A stretch of 64,000 bases of DNA from Piezodorus guildinii (GCA_023052935.1 CM041293.1:176505600-176569599); one strand, 5' to 3'. Positions 1-11,139 are shown, counted from the stretch's first letter. Notes: generated from the sequence alone by a model not told the origin. Translations and numbers: made by a program.

Positions 1-590
1 ATATTTTTTCTGTTTTCTCCTTTAGTTGGGTATCGAATTTATTCAATTTATATATTTACCTGTTTTTCATCAGCGCTAACAAGATAATCTAGTTATTATT
101 ATTGAATCTAAAAAATTAAAGGTACTTTAGAGGAAGAAAATTTAAAATATCGGCATTTAAGCCCTGTCAGACCATTTTTATCCAAATAAAACCTACATAA
201 TATTAAAGCCCATTTAATTTTACATCGATATAGCGAGTTTAATCAAAATCGTCGGAACCGTTTTTGAGAAAATCGAAAAAAGGTGCAAAATGCATGGTAT
301 AAATAAAGTGCCTCTTCTGGTAAGCTCATTTTGATGAAAAAAGTTTTGTCACGTCTCGGGCGTATAGTTGTCTTAAATATGAAATTTCAGTTTCATAGGA
401 CTTACCGTTTCCGCCCGGGAGTTACCACAGACACACACACACACAGACACACACACACACAGACCTTTTTGCGGGACTTGGTTATTTGGACTCAGGGGAC
501 CCTAAAACGTGTATTTCCGTTGAAAACTGGAATTCGAAAATTTTCACGATCGCAATACTTTCCTTACTATATATAGTAAGTGAAAGTAAA
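1..590 (+). repeat. HINE-A copy 1 (3' part, cut by window start)
   Basis: Non-coding Helentron-like repeat entering from outside the window. The (CA)n microsatellite lies at 431-463. The 16-bp palindrome TTACTATATATAGTAA is at 564-579 and overlaps the subterminal repeat GTAAGTGAAAGT at 576-587. An 81-codon open frame (331-576) recurs in other copies only because the repeat is young; it is out of frame or broken elsewhere. Repeat identity is certain; the Helentron class is inferred from structure. Confidence 0.85.
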
Positions 591-870
591 AAAAAAAAAA
601 TAAAAAAATAAAAAAACGTTTAAATGGGAATTTCTCTGAAAGGCTTGTACCTCTAAGATACGAGCTGTCATTTATGTGTCATGGAAGGAGGATACACAAA
701 GGATACCTGCTTTGTGCTAATACAGCAACAAAATGTAGCATTAAGGTCGTTATGAATAAATTTATTTATAATCAAATAAGGAAAAAGCATCATTCCCACT
801 CACTATATTAGTACAGTTCTAAAGTTCAATTTTGAAAATTTACAAAGGGAGATGAGTGAATCCTTAAAAA
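591..870. other. Spacer between two HINE-A copies
   Basis: AT-rich sequence after an A-rich stretch (587-616). No coding frame or recognised repeat seen. Confidence 0.4.
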
Positions 871-1104
871 TCTGGTGCGCGCAACACACGACTCTCACTT
901 AGCTCCGTTATATTCAATTTTAGAAGTTTTAAATACATTTAGAGATTAAAATAAATTGTTGAAGAATTAATAAATTAAATAAAGTTTGAATATAAACATG
1001 TGTTTTATTAAATTATCATTTATATTATTAGCTACGACAATAAGACAAATTTGTTTTATGTTTCACACTCAGTTGACTTTTAGAATTTTGTGTATATGAT
1101 AGTA

Positions 1105-1915
1105 ATAATAATAATAATAATAGGCTTAGCGAACCCGAAGGTTCGATGCCGATACCACCGAAGTCTGATGACACAGACTCGTCCAATGTTCACCATTCAA
1201 GCCCAAGCTCCCGAGATCAGCCTTAACGCAATTCTCCCATCTACGCTTCGGCCTACCTTTCGGACGCCTACCAGTCGGATCAGCAAATACCAACTTTCTC
1301 GGAATCCGCTCGTCATCGAGCCCAACAACTTTACTCGCCCATTTGAGTCTCTGCGATGCAATCAGCTCAATTATATTCACAGGATACAAGTTCCGCAATT
1401 CTCTCTTCGGACCAAATATTTTACGTAATACCTTATTTTCGAAAACCTTAAGCCGTTGTTCATCCTTTAAAGTAAGCGGCCACGTTTCACATCCGTAAAG
1501 AACCGTTGGAAGAATAATAGTTTTATAAATTCTAACCTTTAAGTTTTTAGATAGAAGCCGCGAACTAAGTAACTTAGCAACTGAATAATAACACGCCTTT
1601 CCCACCTTTAACCGGATCGTTATTTCTTCCTGGATTTCATTTTTTCTAGTTATAATTGAACCTAAATACTTGAATTTCTCTACGTGTTCAAAAGTATGCT
1701 CTGATACATCAATACACCAAGATCGACACCGTTTCTGCTACTAATCATATATTTCGTCTTATCGGTATTTAATTCTAGTCCTATTTCTTTACCGGTTTTT
1801 ATTAACACACTTGTGTTTAGTTGTACGGTTTCCGTGTCTTCACCTAGCAGTACCAGATCATCGGCATACCCCAAAACCGGAATCTTGTCACCCATATTTA
1901 AACCTTTCTCGGTAC
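1105..1915 (-). mobile_element. RTE-1 LINE, 5'-truncated copy
   Basis: Minus-strand 3' part of an RTE-like non-LTR retrotransposon. The reading frame passes GYADDLVLLGEDTET (1839-1883) and the C-terminal signature VLYGCETWPLTLKDEQ and GRRPKGRPKRRWE. It ends in a very short 3' UTR and an (ATT)n tail, seen as AAT repeats at 1105-1123. The 13-bp target-site duplication GTATATGATAGTA lies at 1092-1104 and 1916-1928. The frame is broken around 1605-1700, so the copy is dead. The RTE assignment rests on the microsatellite tail, minimal 3' UTR and protein flavour. Confidence 0.85.
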
Positions 1916-1948
1916 GTATATGATAGTATTTTTTCTAAAATCTATTCT

Positions 1949-2062
1949 AAAACAGAAATATAGATCTATAGTATACCGTTGGAAAGCTAAAGGTATGAGA
2001 TAGTATTTTTTCTAAAATCTTTAGCTTTCCAACGGTATACTATAGATCTATATTTCTGTTTT
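1949..2062. repeat. 44-bp perfect inverted repeat
   Basis: Arms 1949-1992 and 2019-2062 are exact reverse complements separated by 26 bp. Both arms are HINE-A internal sequence containing CCGTTGGAAAGCTAAAG. It is a local inverted duplication inside HINE-A copy 2 and could form a large hairpin or cruciform. Confidence 0.9.
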
Positions 2063-2320
2063 TATGTTCAAAAAAAAAAATCACATAAAAAAATATGTTT
2101 GCACTTTTCTGCTAAAGTTGTTTATATAATTCGCTGAACATTCGTATTTAGCCGTTATATATCAATTCTAATAATATGGTGTGGCTGATGTTTTTTAATC
2201 TACCAAATTAAAGATACTTTAGAGGAAGAAAATTGAAATATTGGCATTTAAGTCAGACTATTTTAATCCCTTACATAATATTAACGCCCATCAAATTTTA
2301 CATCCATATAGCGAGTTTAA

Positions 2321-3216
2321 GGGTGACTCCCTTTCACCTGTGTTATTTAATATAGCTTTAGAATATGTCATAGAAAAGGTGATGTGTACCGATAAAGGCT
2401 TAAAAATGGGTGACAAGATTCCGGTTTTGGGGTATGCCGATGATCTGGTACTGCTAGGTGAAGACACAGAAACCATACAACTAAATACAAGTGTGTTAAT
2501 AAAAACCGGTAAACAAATAGGTCTCGAATTAAATGCCGATAAGACGAAATATATGATTAGTAGCCGGAATTACTATTTCAGTGCATACTTTTGAACACGT
2601 AGAGAAATTCAAGTATTTAGGTTCAATGATTACAAGAAAAAATGAAATCCAGGAAGAAATAAAGTCTCGGTTAAAGGTGGGAAATGCGTGTTATTATTCA
2701 GTTGCTAAGTTACTTAGTTCGCGGCTTCTATCTAAAAACTTAAAGATTAGAATTTATAAAACTATTATTCTTCCAACGGTTCTTTACGGATGTGAAACGT
2801 GGCCGCTTACTTTGAAGGATGAACAACGCCTTAAGGTTTTCGAAAATAAGGTATTGCGTAAAATATTTGGTCCGAAGAGAGAGGAGGCCACTGGGAAGTT
2901 TAGAAGGTTGCACAACGCGGAATTGCGGAACTTGTATCCTGTGAATATAATTGAGCTGATTCCATCGCGGAGACTCAAATGGGCGAATAAAGTTGTTGGG
3001 CTCGATGACGAGCGGATTCCGAGAAAGTTGGTATTTGCTGATACGACTGGTAGGCGTCCGAAAGGTAGGCCGAAACGTAGATGGGAGGATTGCGTTAAGG
3101 CTGATCTCGGGGGCTTGGGCTTGAATGGTGAACATTGGACGAGTCTGTGTAGTCGGACTTTGGTGGTATCGGCATCGAACCTTCGGGTTCGCTAAGCGTA
3201 TTATTATTATTATTAT
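2321..3216 (+). mobile_element. RTE-1 LINE, 5'-truncated copy with exact TSD
   Basis: Plus-strand RTE-1 copy truncated at the GDSLSP region of the reverse transcriptase. It ends in (ATT)n at 3199-3216. The 14-bp target-site duplication TATAGCGAGTTTAA is at 2307-2320 and 3217-3230, inside HINE-A. The YADD catalytic box is present near 2439. Relative to the copy at 60571, about 20 bp are missing near 2568, shifting the frame. Translation then resumes in a second frame (2581-3195) through the YLGS, VLYGCETWPLTLKDEQ and GRRPKGRPKRRWED blocks. It is therefore a pseudogene. Confidence 0.9.
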
Positions 3217-3550
3217 TATAGCGAGTTTAATTAAAATCGTTAGAGCAGTTTTTTAGAAAATCATAAAATGGTGCAAAATGCGTAGTATAAAGTGGCTCTT
3301 TTAGTTTGCTAATTTTCATGAAAATGTTGCTGTAACATCTCTCGGGTGTATTGGCATCTTAAATATGTAGTTTCAGTTTTATAGCACTTGTTGTTTTTGC
3401 GCTGGACTTACCACAAACACACAGACACACTGACCTTTTTGCGTGACTTGGTCATTTGGACTCAGGAGACCTTAAAACATGTATTACCGTTGAAAACTCT
3501 ATACATAATCGAATTACTATATATTTCATATATAGGTAAGTGAAAGTAAA

Positions 3551-3954
3551 AATATTGTATTAATTAAAAAAGTTCTCGAATCTAGTTATTACGAGTGCAA
3601 TAGAGGTTCGATTCACATTAGCGGTGGAGTACATTTAGACATTATTTGGTAGAATACAGCGAGGCCCAAATATCGGTTTGGTAACAGAAGGTTCGCAGTG
3701 TACTCTTTGATTTAGGATTGCGGTCAGTACGGGTTTCCAATATAGGGAGCTATCTATTGTATCCTTCTAATCTGGCTCTTCATTTATGGCTGAGTGGTGT
3801 AGCCATTTGTAGGGCGTAGTTTTCACGGGATGAAGCTACTCTTTTGAAATCCGAATTTCATTCGTGTAAATGCCTGTATATGTGTGTATATATAATGGAT
3901 GAGATGGTTTGGGTGGTGATTAAAAATTAATTGAGAGAGAAACAGTTCTTTATT
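3551..3954. other. No recognised gene or repeat
   Basis: About 400 bp of unassigned sequence. Contains a short (TG/TA) run near 3878-3896. No long reading frame with family character. Confidence 0.4.
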
Positions 3955-4153
3955 AAGTAATATTACTATCAGTCCAATTAGGACATTATTAATAGTGATA
4001 AAGTACAACATTCGTACTACATTCACACGATATATACAAAACAATAAATTTATATAATAATAATACAATATACATATATACAAAACAAAATCATTAAAAA
4101 TATTATACAAAACAAAATCAATAAAAATATTATACAAAAAAATCAATAACAAT
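3955..4153 (-). mobile_element. JOC-1 LINE, 3' UTR fragment
   Basis: Reverse complement matches the 3' UTR of the JOC-1 copy at 38790-39030 (ACACGATATATACAAAAC and the GTCCAATT-GGACA segment). It is the left piece of a minus-strand JOC-1 that continues at 5238-5786, split by RTE-1 fragments and a 500-bp insert. Confidence 0.75.
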
Positions 4154-4472
4154 ATAATAATAATAATAATAATAAAACGCTTACCGAACCCGAAACCACC
4201 AAACTTCGCCTGCACAGACTCGTCCAATGTTCGCCGGTCAAGCTCAAGCCCCCAAGATCAGCCTTAATGCAATCCTCCCATCGACGCTTCGGCCTGCCTT
4301 TCGGACGCCTACCAGTCGGTTCAGCGAATACCAACTTTCTCGGAATCCGTTCCTCTCCGAGCCCAATAACTTTACGCGCCCATTTGAGTCTCCGCGATGC
4401 TATCAACTCAATTATATTCACAGGGTACAAACTCCGCAATTCCGCGTTGTGCAACCTTCTAAACTCCCCAGT
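4154..4472 (-). mobile_element. RTE-1 LINE 3' fragment
   Basis: Minus-strand C-terminal coding part of RTE-1, from NAELRSLYPVNIIELIASRR to RRPKGRPKRRWED, with an (AAT)n tail at 4154-4174. Truncated 5' at 4472. Sequence similar to 'ATTATACAAA-AAAATCAATAA' flanks both this copy (near 4120-4150) and the right edge at 5240-5265, consistent with insertion into JOC-1. Confidence 0.85.
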
Positions 4473-4980
4473 AAGAGACCTGAAATACTGAAGGTTATTA
4501 ATTTTTTTTTTTTTTTATTAATCTTATGCAGTTTGTTACATCATTTGTTAGCATATTTGCTTATTGCATAAGCAGATAGCAAATACAATTGTAATGCTAA
4601 AACTTTAATGAATAAATAAATAAATAATTTATTTGGTATCCTCTTCTTGTTAGTTTAACTATTTAATTTGGTAGTAAATGTAAAGTTATAAAACCTTTAA
4701 TAAGCTGAATTTTAAATTTACTTCATTTAGGAGAAGAAGTTTGTGTGTTCAGCACAAGATTGTCCCTTTGTAAATAATTTTGTGTGTTCAGCACAAGATT
4801 GTCCCTTTGTAAATACTCATAAAAGATGTAAGAGGGTAGGAAAATTTTAAATTCAGTTCATGAGAGAAAAATACATCATGAAATATGCTAATTCATATTT
4901 ACTCAGTCGGAAGGTATCCATCCTTTTATAAACTAGTGCAAATATTAAATTTAAAAAAAGATAATTCGGCTTTTTGGAAA
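4473..4980. other. Insert between two RTE-1 fragments, with a 36-bp direct repeat
   Basis: Unassigned AT-rich sequence. A 36-bp exact direct repeat lies at 4741-4776 and 4780-4815 (period 39), containing TTCAGCACAAGATTGTCCC. No coding signal. Confidence 0.6.
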
Positions 4981-5237
4981 CGGAATCCGTTTCTCACCGA
5001 GCCCAACAACTTTACGCGCCCATTTGAGTCTCCGCGATGATATCAACTCAATTATATTGACAGGGTACAGACTCCGCAATTCCGCGTTGTGCAACCTTCT
5101 AAACTCCCCAGTGCCCTCATCTCTCTTCAGACCAAATATTTTACGCAGTACCTTATTTTCGAAAACCTTAAGCCGTTGTTCATCCTTCAAAGTAAGCGGC
5201 CACGTTTCACATCCGTAAAGAACCGTCGGAAGAATAA
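4981..5237 (-). mobile_element. RTE-1 LINE internal fragment
   Basis: Minus-strand RTE-1 coding segment spanning LPTVLYGCETWPLTLKDEQR, KVLRKIFGLKRDE and SRRLKWARKVVGLGEKRIP. It overlaps in content with the neighbouring fragment at 4154-4472 but differs at several positions, so it is a separate copy or a duplicated piece rather than a simple split. Confidence 0.85.
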
Positions 5238-5786
5238 ACAATATTATACAAACCAAAATCAATAAAAATATATACAAAAGTCACTCATATCTATGTACAA
5301 TCCTCAAGCATACAACACGTGAGTGGAGAATCTAGCCAATGCCAGAACTCCAATATACATGTTACAAGAGATCTCGAGGCCACTGCCGTTTCAACCTTCT
5401 AGGGGAATGGTAAGGATGTGTGGAACTGGATAAGGATTGAGCTAGGGAATTAGGGTGATGGATAAGGTTCTGATGGAATTTAGAGAATTTTGATGGTATT
5501 AGGTCTAAAATAAATGGAATATTTTGGTCGCGGTGTAAGGTATGGTTGGTAACATAATAAGGAGCATTAACTATTGTTCTGAGGACTTTGACAGTTCAAG
5601 TCCGAAGGTCCAAATCGGTTTTAGAATTGTCTTATATATTAACAGTTTGTTTTCTATGGATAGTTTAGAATTTCTGTTCAGTAGTCTGTATAATTGGTCA
5701 AATCGTCGGTTAAGTTCTTCTCTTTTAAGTCTAGTATGTGGGTTCCAAGTTAGTCTAGTCTAGTATGTGGGTTCCAAGTTAGTCTT
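5238..5786 (-). mobile_element. JOC-1 LINE, C-terminal coding part and 3' UTR
   Basis: Minus-strand jockey-type segment corresponding to 38340-38830 of the intact JOC-1 copy (C-terminal domain after the polymerase, then the GGAGTTCT-GGC-TAGATTCTCC 3' UTR motif at about 5320-5352). A 26-bp tandem duplication lies at 5731-5756 / 5760-5785. No open frame survives. Confidence 0.8.
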
Positions 5787-6150
5787 ATTAAAAATTAATT
5801 AATTAAAAATCTTCATCAAGGCTTCTCGTTTAAAGTAGGGCTGCTTATAAACAGTTCATTTAACGGTAAAATAATAAAAACATCCAAGACAAGGGATCTA
5901 ATTCAGTTGTAAATCCATTGGAATCTCACACCAGCAGTTGATTGAAGGTCCGACTGCTTTTCAAAGGCAGTGGTACCTTCAAAAGCAGTATTAATTAATA
6001 TGTTTAATTTATTTATATACGATAATTTTTAGAACAATTGTAATTTTTTTCCAAAGGTATCTTGTTTACCGATCTCAGTAGGTGGCATTCAGGTGAATAT
6101 TAAGTTAAACCAGTTTTCAATAAATGACATTATTATTTAAAATCAACTTA
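5787..6150. other. No recognised gene or repeat
   Basis: AT-rich sequence with a TTAATTAATTAA-like start. Nothing else seen. Confidence 0.35.
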
Positions 6151-6358
6151 TTGGGTTGTTTCACATGAAATGTCCGTTTTTATAGTTTCTGATATACATA
6201 AAGGATTTTGCAGGTCTCTTTTTTTCTTCCGAATGTTATCTTCCGATTAAGGTCTCTTGATTAGCTTCCCAATCAATTACCCACTTTTTAGTATACCTCC
6301 AAAGATGAGCATGGAAACACGCGATTTTCGAATAGTATTTTTGTACGAGTTTAAACTT
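6151..6358 (+). mobile_element. MAR-1 mariner, 5' end only
   Basis: Starts with the mariner inverted terminal repeat TTGGGTTGTTTCACATGAAA preceded by TA (6149-6150). The transposase start region follows (ATGGAAACACGCGATTTTCG at 6309) and is lost after about 6358. A 5' fragment of the same family as 8099-8963 and 19523-20287. Confidence 0.85.
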
Positions 6359-6399
6359 TTACTTAAAGTTTATATTAAGGTATAAAGTTTCGTTTTAAT

Positions 6400-6655
6400 G
6401 CTTATCATCATCATATTATCATTATTTGTATCTATAATATTTAAGTATGTTGGTATATTTTCTGTTTTATTTCCAATGTTATTATTGTCACTACATTCAA
6501 AAAAATTTCATTATCACATTAATATGTATCTCTTTTGTTCTGATGTTTGTAGCCCTGATGATGGCTCACAAGCTTGAGCCGAAACATCGGCAAAATTTAA
6601 AAAAATATATTTCAAAAAAAGACTGACTCCTGATTATTCCACCTATAATAACTGT
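6400..6655 (+). mobile_element. Penelope-like remnant with hammerhead-like motif
   Basis: At 6552-6591 the sequence reads GCC, CTGATGA, a 6-bp stem GGCTCA/TGAGCC, GAAAC, ATC, GGC. This is the order of a hammerhead ribozyme core with outer stem GCC/GGC. The stretch after it (ACTGACTCCTGATTATT) resembles 28628-28670. Class is inferred from resemblance to the copies at 29015, 29653, 32450 and 32675. Confidence 0.55.
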
Positions 6656-6659
6656 TCTT

Positions 6660-7686
6660 TAGTAAATTACAATATTATATTTTATGAGAATGTAAACAAT
6701 TACTAAAATATTATAAACACATACAGTACAAATATTCGTTTCACATCGGCAAAATTTTGCCGAATTAATTTGCCCTAAACATAATTTATATGAACACATT
6801 TTATTGTTGTTTATAACGAAATTATTTTGATTGACTTAAAATATTTGCAAAATTTTATTCGCATATTTCTTTTAAGGTTAAGGTCGGTGATATACTTTTT
6901 GTCATCGATATAAAATATGAAGACTACGAGTATTTTAAGCTAAGTTTCAGAAAATTTATGTGTTTATGAAATATAGTACGAACACGAAGTGTATCATCTG
7001 AGAGACAAATACAATGTAACTGGGTAGCAAAAGCAATATGTTAGTCGTCGTAGCACGTAGGATTCTTAGAACACAAAACAATCATTTTTATAAAAATAAA
7101 ATACAACTTAATTCTAAAAGTCGGGACTTTTGAAAAACGTTGCGGTACGCGAGAGAAATGGTGAAAGATTGGACGTCAGTCACCATAGTTTGGCCTAAAC
7201 TCTCCAGGAGTCAGGTAAAAAAATCGAAAAATTGGAGCGCGGAAAATTCTTAATATCTCTGGTTCTAATGAAAATTAAAAAAAAACAAGTTTGCTGACAA
7301 AATTGCCCTATTTTATAGCGAAATAATTAAAGAAGGAAGCCTTTAAAATATTTAAGTTTAGTACTTTTTATAAGATTTCTGAAAAACTGTGTACCTCACT
7401 CATAAAACTTAAGATTCCGTTAATCTGAGCACAGTGTTGAAAAAAAACTTATTAAAAGTACTGTCAAAATTACCCTAATTCAAAGCTAAATAATTCATAA
7501 AAATATTTAAGTTTTATGCCTAGTTATAACGTAATAAAAATGTAATAATCTTGTCAAACCAGTACTTTTATTAAAGGCTTCTTTAAAGCTGTGCTCAGAT
7601 TATGTGTTGGCTGCACCAGATTTTTATCACTATTATCCTATTTTTTATTATTTGGTAGTACGTAATCCGCTGTATAAAGAGCGGGA
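6660..7686. other. Mostly unique sequence with a diverged duplication
   Basis: No gene recognised. Two diverged similar blocks (about 7255-7385 and 7430-7520) share 'CTG-CAAAATT-CCCTA' followed by AAATATTTAAGTTT, suggesting an old tandem duplication. Confidence 0.4.
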
Positions 7687-7763
7687 CGTCTGGTCATCTT
7701 AGTCTTCCGTTTAGTCATAGCAGCATAAATATGACGTTAAAAGATTAAATAAATTAACAAACC
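7687..7763 (+). mobile_element. SINE-1 3' fragment
   Basis: Diverged match to the 3' end of SINE-1 (CGTTTAGTCATAGCAGCATA, TGACGTTAAA, then an A-rich tail with AAATAAATTAACAAAC). The tRNA-related head is absent. Confidence 0.65.
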
Positions 7764-8098
7764 ATGAGAAAGTTTTATATTAATTATAAACAAACACAGC
7801 ATACAAATAACACTGAGCCCTAAAGGTTGTAGGTTATCAAACGTGCCCCGTCAGAGAATGGGCCACAGAAGTCCACCAGAGCAGACACATTAGTTCTGGA
7901 ACGTTTAGCCCAGTGTGTCCCAATGTTCTCTACTCCAAGCCCCACCAGCACAATAACACAACACTCCCACCAGGGCTTCATCGGCTATTTAATACGAGTA
8001 TTAATGGCTATCGAATAATTTAATTATATGGACTACGTTCAGGAATGAGTCACTAATATTTCTGAGTTCTTAGGCATTGAGACTACATTGGAGAAACC
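7764..8098. other. No recognised gene or repeat
   Basis: Moderately GC-rich central part (7810-7985); no reading frame or family match recognised. Confidence 0.35.
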
Positions 8099-8963
8099 TA
8101 CGGATTTTTCAGGTCTCTCTGCTGTTTTCTTCCGAATGTTTACATATTTAAAGTAAACAGTTACTAATCCTCTACCTTTGTATTATAAACATTAGCTTCC
8201 CAATCAACTACCCACTTTTTATTATATCTCCAAATATGAACATGGAAACACGCGATTTTCGAGTAATATTTTTGTACGAGTTTAAACTCGGCCATTCAGC
8301 AGCTGAGGCCGCTAGAAATATTTGCAAAGCTTTTGGGGAAGGGAGTGTTAACGAACGGATCATTCGTCATTGGTTTGCTAAGTTTTCAGCTGGGGATACC
8401 GACTTGGGAAACTTGTCCCGAGGAAGACATCCGTCCGTAATAGACAACGATGTCCTCAAACATACAGTTGAAGGAAACCCCTACTAAACAGTCAAAGGAC
8501 TCTCAGCTCAACTAAATGCAAGTGCATCTACCGTTTCCATACATTTACAGTGTATTGGGAAAGTAAAAAAGCTCGATACATGGGTACCTCATGATCTCAC
8601 TGAGCGGCAGCAAGACCTCATGTTTCAAAACACACCGTGAAAAAATTGAAACAACTGGACTACGAAGTTCTTCCGCACCCACCATATTCTCCCGACTTGT
8701 CTCCAACAGATTACCAACTGTTCAGGAATTTAGACAACTTCGTAAAAGAAAAACTTTTTGAAAATGATGATCAAGTGAAAAGTGCGTTTTCAGATTTTGT
8801 TTCACTTCAAAGCTCGGGGATAAAAAGTTGGTGTCACGTTAGGAAAAATGTGTAGAAAAAGAAGGTACCTAAATACTTCCAATAAAATTATCTTGTTTTC
8901 ATATCGTATTTTTAATAAAAATCCTTTACCTTGAAAACGGACATTTCATGTGACACAACCCAA
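8099..8963 (+). mobile_element. MAR-1 mariner deletion derivative
   Basis: The 3' inverted terminal repeat ends at 8963 (TTTCATGTGACACAACCCAA) followed by TA. The 5' ITR is missing. A transposase N-terminus (8236-8487, helix-turn-helix region, HWFAKFSAGD) is followed by a stop and diverged linker. Coding resumes at 8637-8855 with HPPYSPDLSPTDY, which holds the third catalytic aspartate. The interval with the first two catalytic residues is deleted near 8628-8640. Non-functional; would need transposase in trans. Confidence 0.9.
8236..8487 (+). pseudogene. mariner transposase N-terminal fragment
   Basis: The first 83 residues of a mariner transposase begin at ATG 8236 within MNMETRDFRVIF. Residues about 15-60 form the expected N-terminal helix-turn-helix DNA-binding part (GHSAAEAARNICKAFGEGSV, then RHWFAKFSAGD). 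An in-frame stop follows GNPY, where the family normally continues into a second helix-turn-helix. Sequence after the stop (8488-8630) still encodes recognisable linker up to WVPHDLTERQQ in the same frame. Confidence 0.85.
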
Positions 8964-8970
8964 TAACAAA

Positions 8971-9062
8971 ATAAATAATATTCAGCCACAGCCGGGATTC
9001 GAACCCAGAACCCGGAAAAACAGTAGATTAGTGCTCTACCCACTTGACCACGCCGCTCCCTG
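8971..9062 (-). mobile_element. SINE-2, tRNA-derived fragment
   Basis: On the minus strand a tRNA-like head reads GGAGCGGCGTGGTCAAGTGG (A-box-like) then GGGTTCGAATCCC (B box, 8994-9006). It is followed by ATATTATTTAT. The same unit occurs at 48236-48374. Directly abuts the MAR-1 3' end. Confidence 0.75.
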
Positions 9063-9585
9063 CATGCGTACATGGAGATTATATTTCATTAGTAGGTACT
9101 GATTTCAACAACTGTTGGTATTATACCTTTTCCGCTCTCGTCCTATAAAATTGTTTCTTCCAAGATTTCCTCTCAATTTTTAAAAGTCTTTCGAAATGTT
9201 TTCTATATTTCTTATAGGAAATCTAATCCTCTACAAGATTCATTATTATCCGTCAAGCAGTAAACTGATCTAAATAAAAGTTACTAAAGCTAAGTTAATG
9301 GCAAAACTGACTTTCTACGTTTTAAGTTTTTCTTTTACATATTGTCATATTTTAGCTGCCCTAGGAACTTTTATAAAGATGTAATTAAATGGGGATTCAC
9401 CCACTGCCTCTGCCCCGTATAGGTGAGACCCGTCAGCCAAATGGTGGCCACTCACAAAATTAGGCGAAGGGAGATAAGACCCTACACTACAAAATGCATC
9501 GAGAAACGTGAGTGTAATCTCCCAGAAGTCTAGGGCCTACACGGCCTGTCGCGCTACCGAAAGAAAGAAGACTTTCTGCTGTATT
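9063..9585. other. Unassigned, possible short repeat at 9391-9565
   Basis: 9391-9565 is richer in GC than its surroundings and has a weak resemblance to 41500-41640 (both start GGATTCAC and share CC-CACGGCCT). It may be an unrecognised SINE-like repeat. The rest is unassigned. Confidence 0.35.
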
Positions 9586-10474
9586 TTTACTTTCACTTAC
9601 TATATATAGTAAGGGAAAGTTTTGCAATCGTGAAAATTTTCGCATTGTAGTTTTCAACGGAAATACAAATTTTAGGGTCCCCTGAGTCTAAATAACCAAG
9701 TCCCGCAAAAAGGTCTGTGTGTGTGTGGGGTAACTCCCGGGCGGAAACTGTAAGTCCTATGAAACTAAAATTTCATATTTCTGACAAATATACGCCCGTG
9801 ACGTTACAAAACCATTTTCATCAAAATGAGCTTACCAGAAGAGCCACTTTAGACCATGCATTTTTCACCTTTTTTCGATTTTCTCGAAAACGGTTCCGAC
9901 GATTATGATTAAACTCGCTATATCGATGTAAAATTTAATAGGCTTTAATATCATGTAGGTTTTGTTCTGATAAAAATAGTCTGACAGGGCTTAAATGCCG
10001 ATATTTTAAATTTTCTTCTTCTAAAGTACCTTTAATTTTGTTGATTCTATAAAAATAACTATATTACCTTGTTACCACTGATTAAAAACAGGTACATATA
10101 TAAATTGAATGAATTCGATACCCAACTAAAGGAGAAATCAGAAAAAATATTTATTTAATGCAATTTTTTGTTTTTGAACATAAGAGCAGTAATATACATT
10201 TATGATGTACCGTTGGAAAGCTAAAGATTTTAGAAACAATATTGTCTTATACACAAACTTGTAAAAGTTAATAAAGATTGATAAAAAGCCGATAAAACTT
10301 AGTGATTATTATTTATAATAGAGTTTTTAATAAAGCACATGTTTCTATATAAATTCAATTTAATTAATTCTTTAATGGTTTCACTCATTTTTTTTTTATT
10401 TCTAACTGTATGAAAATTCTTTAATCGATTTTTAAAACGGAGGTCAGTGAAAGTCGCATGTTGCCCGCACCAGA
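9586..10474 (-). repeat. HINE-A copy 3, complete
   Basis: The 3' end (minus strand) is at 9586 with ACTTTCACTTAC at 9589-9600 and the palindrome TTACTATATATAGTAA at 9597-9612. The 5' end CACCAGA is at 10474, flanked by T runs. About 890 bp, near the full family length. No target-site duplication beyond T residues. Confidence 0.85.
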
Positions 10475-11139
10475 TTTTTCATAAGCAGCATAAGACACTG
10501 ATTTCCACTTTAAAGATGTGCTTTCTGTAAGAGATTGCCAATTTACAAACATGTTATTGATGCCTGAATGCCTGCTCCAGTATTATTTTTAGCAAACCAA
10601 CTCATTCCTGTGCTATTCTTCCTCGTAAAATAAATTCTCGTTACACTGTTGGAATTTTTTTATAAATTAAGATACATTTCTTAACGAGAAATTTATCGTT
10701 GTTTGATCAGCCATATTTGATTAAAGCAAGCAGTGTATGATTTAACCCTGAGGAAGGTTACACGGCGGTCCTAATGGATGTTCCTCGGGGAAAGGGACAA
10801 GATGGATGACCCCATGACGAACGCAATTAGCGAACGCTCGTTCACTAACACCGGTAGCGGGGACGTGTCGTTAGCGTGTGAGGAATGTCCGGACATTAAG
10901 CGCCAGGGTCCACTGGCCGCCGTCATTATACTTTCAAGTTGCGGCATATAGAGCAAGTGCCTGTATGTTAAGATGTACATTCATGAAGGACTAATTTATA
11001 CGTTATAGTTTATCGATTTTAATCAAATCCATGACCTTGTTGGAATAAGTAAGAAAGATTAGTTGCACAATAAAAAAGTTAAAATTATTTATAAAAAATA
11101 AAATAGGCTGTTATTCCAATATTTTATGGTCACTTTGCA
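10475..11139. other. Unassigned, with a GC-rich block at 10744-10960
   Basis: 10744-10960 is clearly richer in G+C than the surroundings (GGTAGCGGGGACGTGTCG and similar). It could be a fragment of an element or gene not represented elsewhere in the window. The 69-codon minus frame shows no family character. Confidence 0.35.

Larger units (their letters stand above)
871..3550 (+). repeat. HINE-A copy 2, interrupted by two RTE-1 insertions
   Basis: The 5' end (TCTGGTGCG, then ACTCTCACTTAG) starts at 871. The 3' hairpin and GTAAGTGAAAGT end at 3550. The copy is split by RTE-1 on the minus strand (1105-1915) and RTE-1 on the plus strand (2321-3216), each bounded by its own target-site duplication. 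Between them is a 44-bp perfect inverted repeat (1949-1992 / 2019-2062) made of HINE-A sequence. The 3' hairpin is the longer subtype, with ATATAT arms around TTTC. Confidence 0.85.

Noticed and set aside
331..576. An ~81-codon open frame (MMKKVLSRLGRIVVLNMKFQ...) that recurs at 21378, 34118, 42050, 53452 and 63533
   Set aside because: It lies across the HINE-A microsatellite and 3' terminus. It is broken or frame-shifted in many copies and its length follows the (CA)n tract. Its recurrence reflects recent repeat amplification, not coding constraint.
1090..1428. Plus-strand frame of 112 codons, with similar ones at 2740 (minus), 4227 and 60684
   Set aside because: Antisense of RTE-1 coding sequence; the same shadow appears in each copy.
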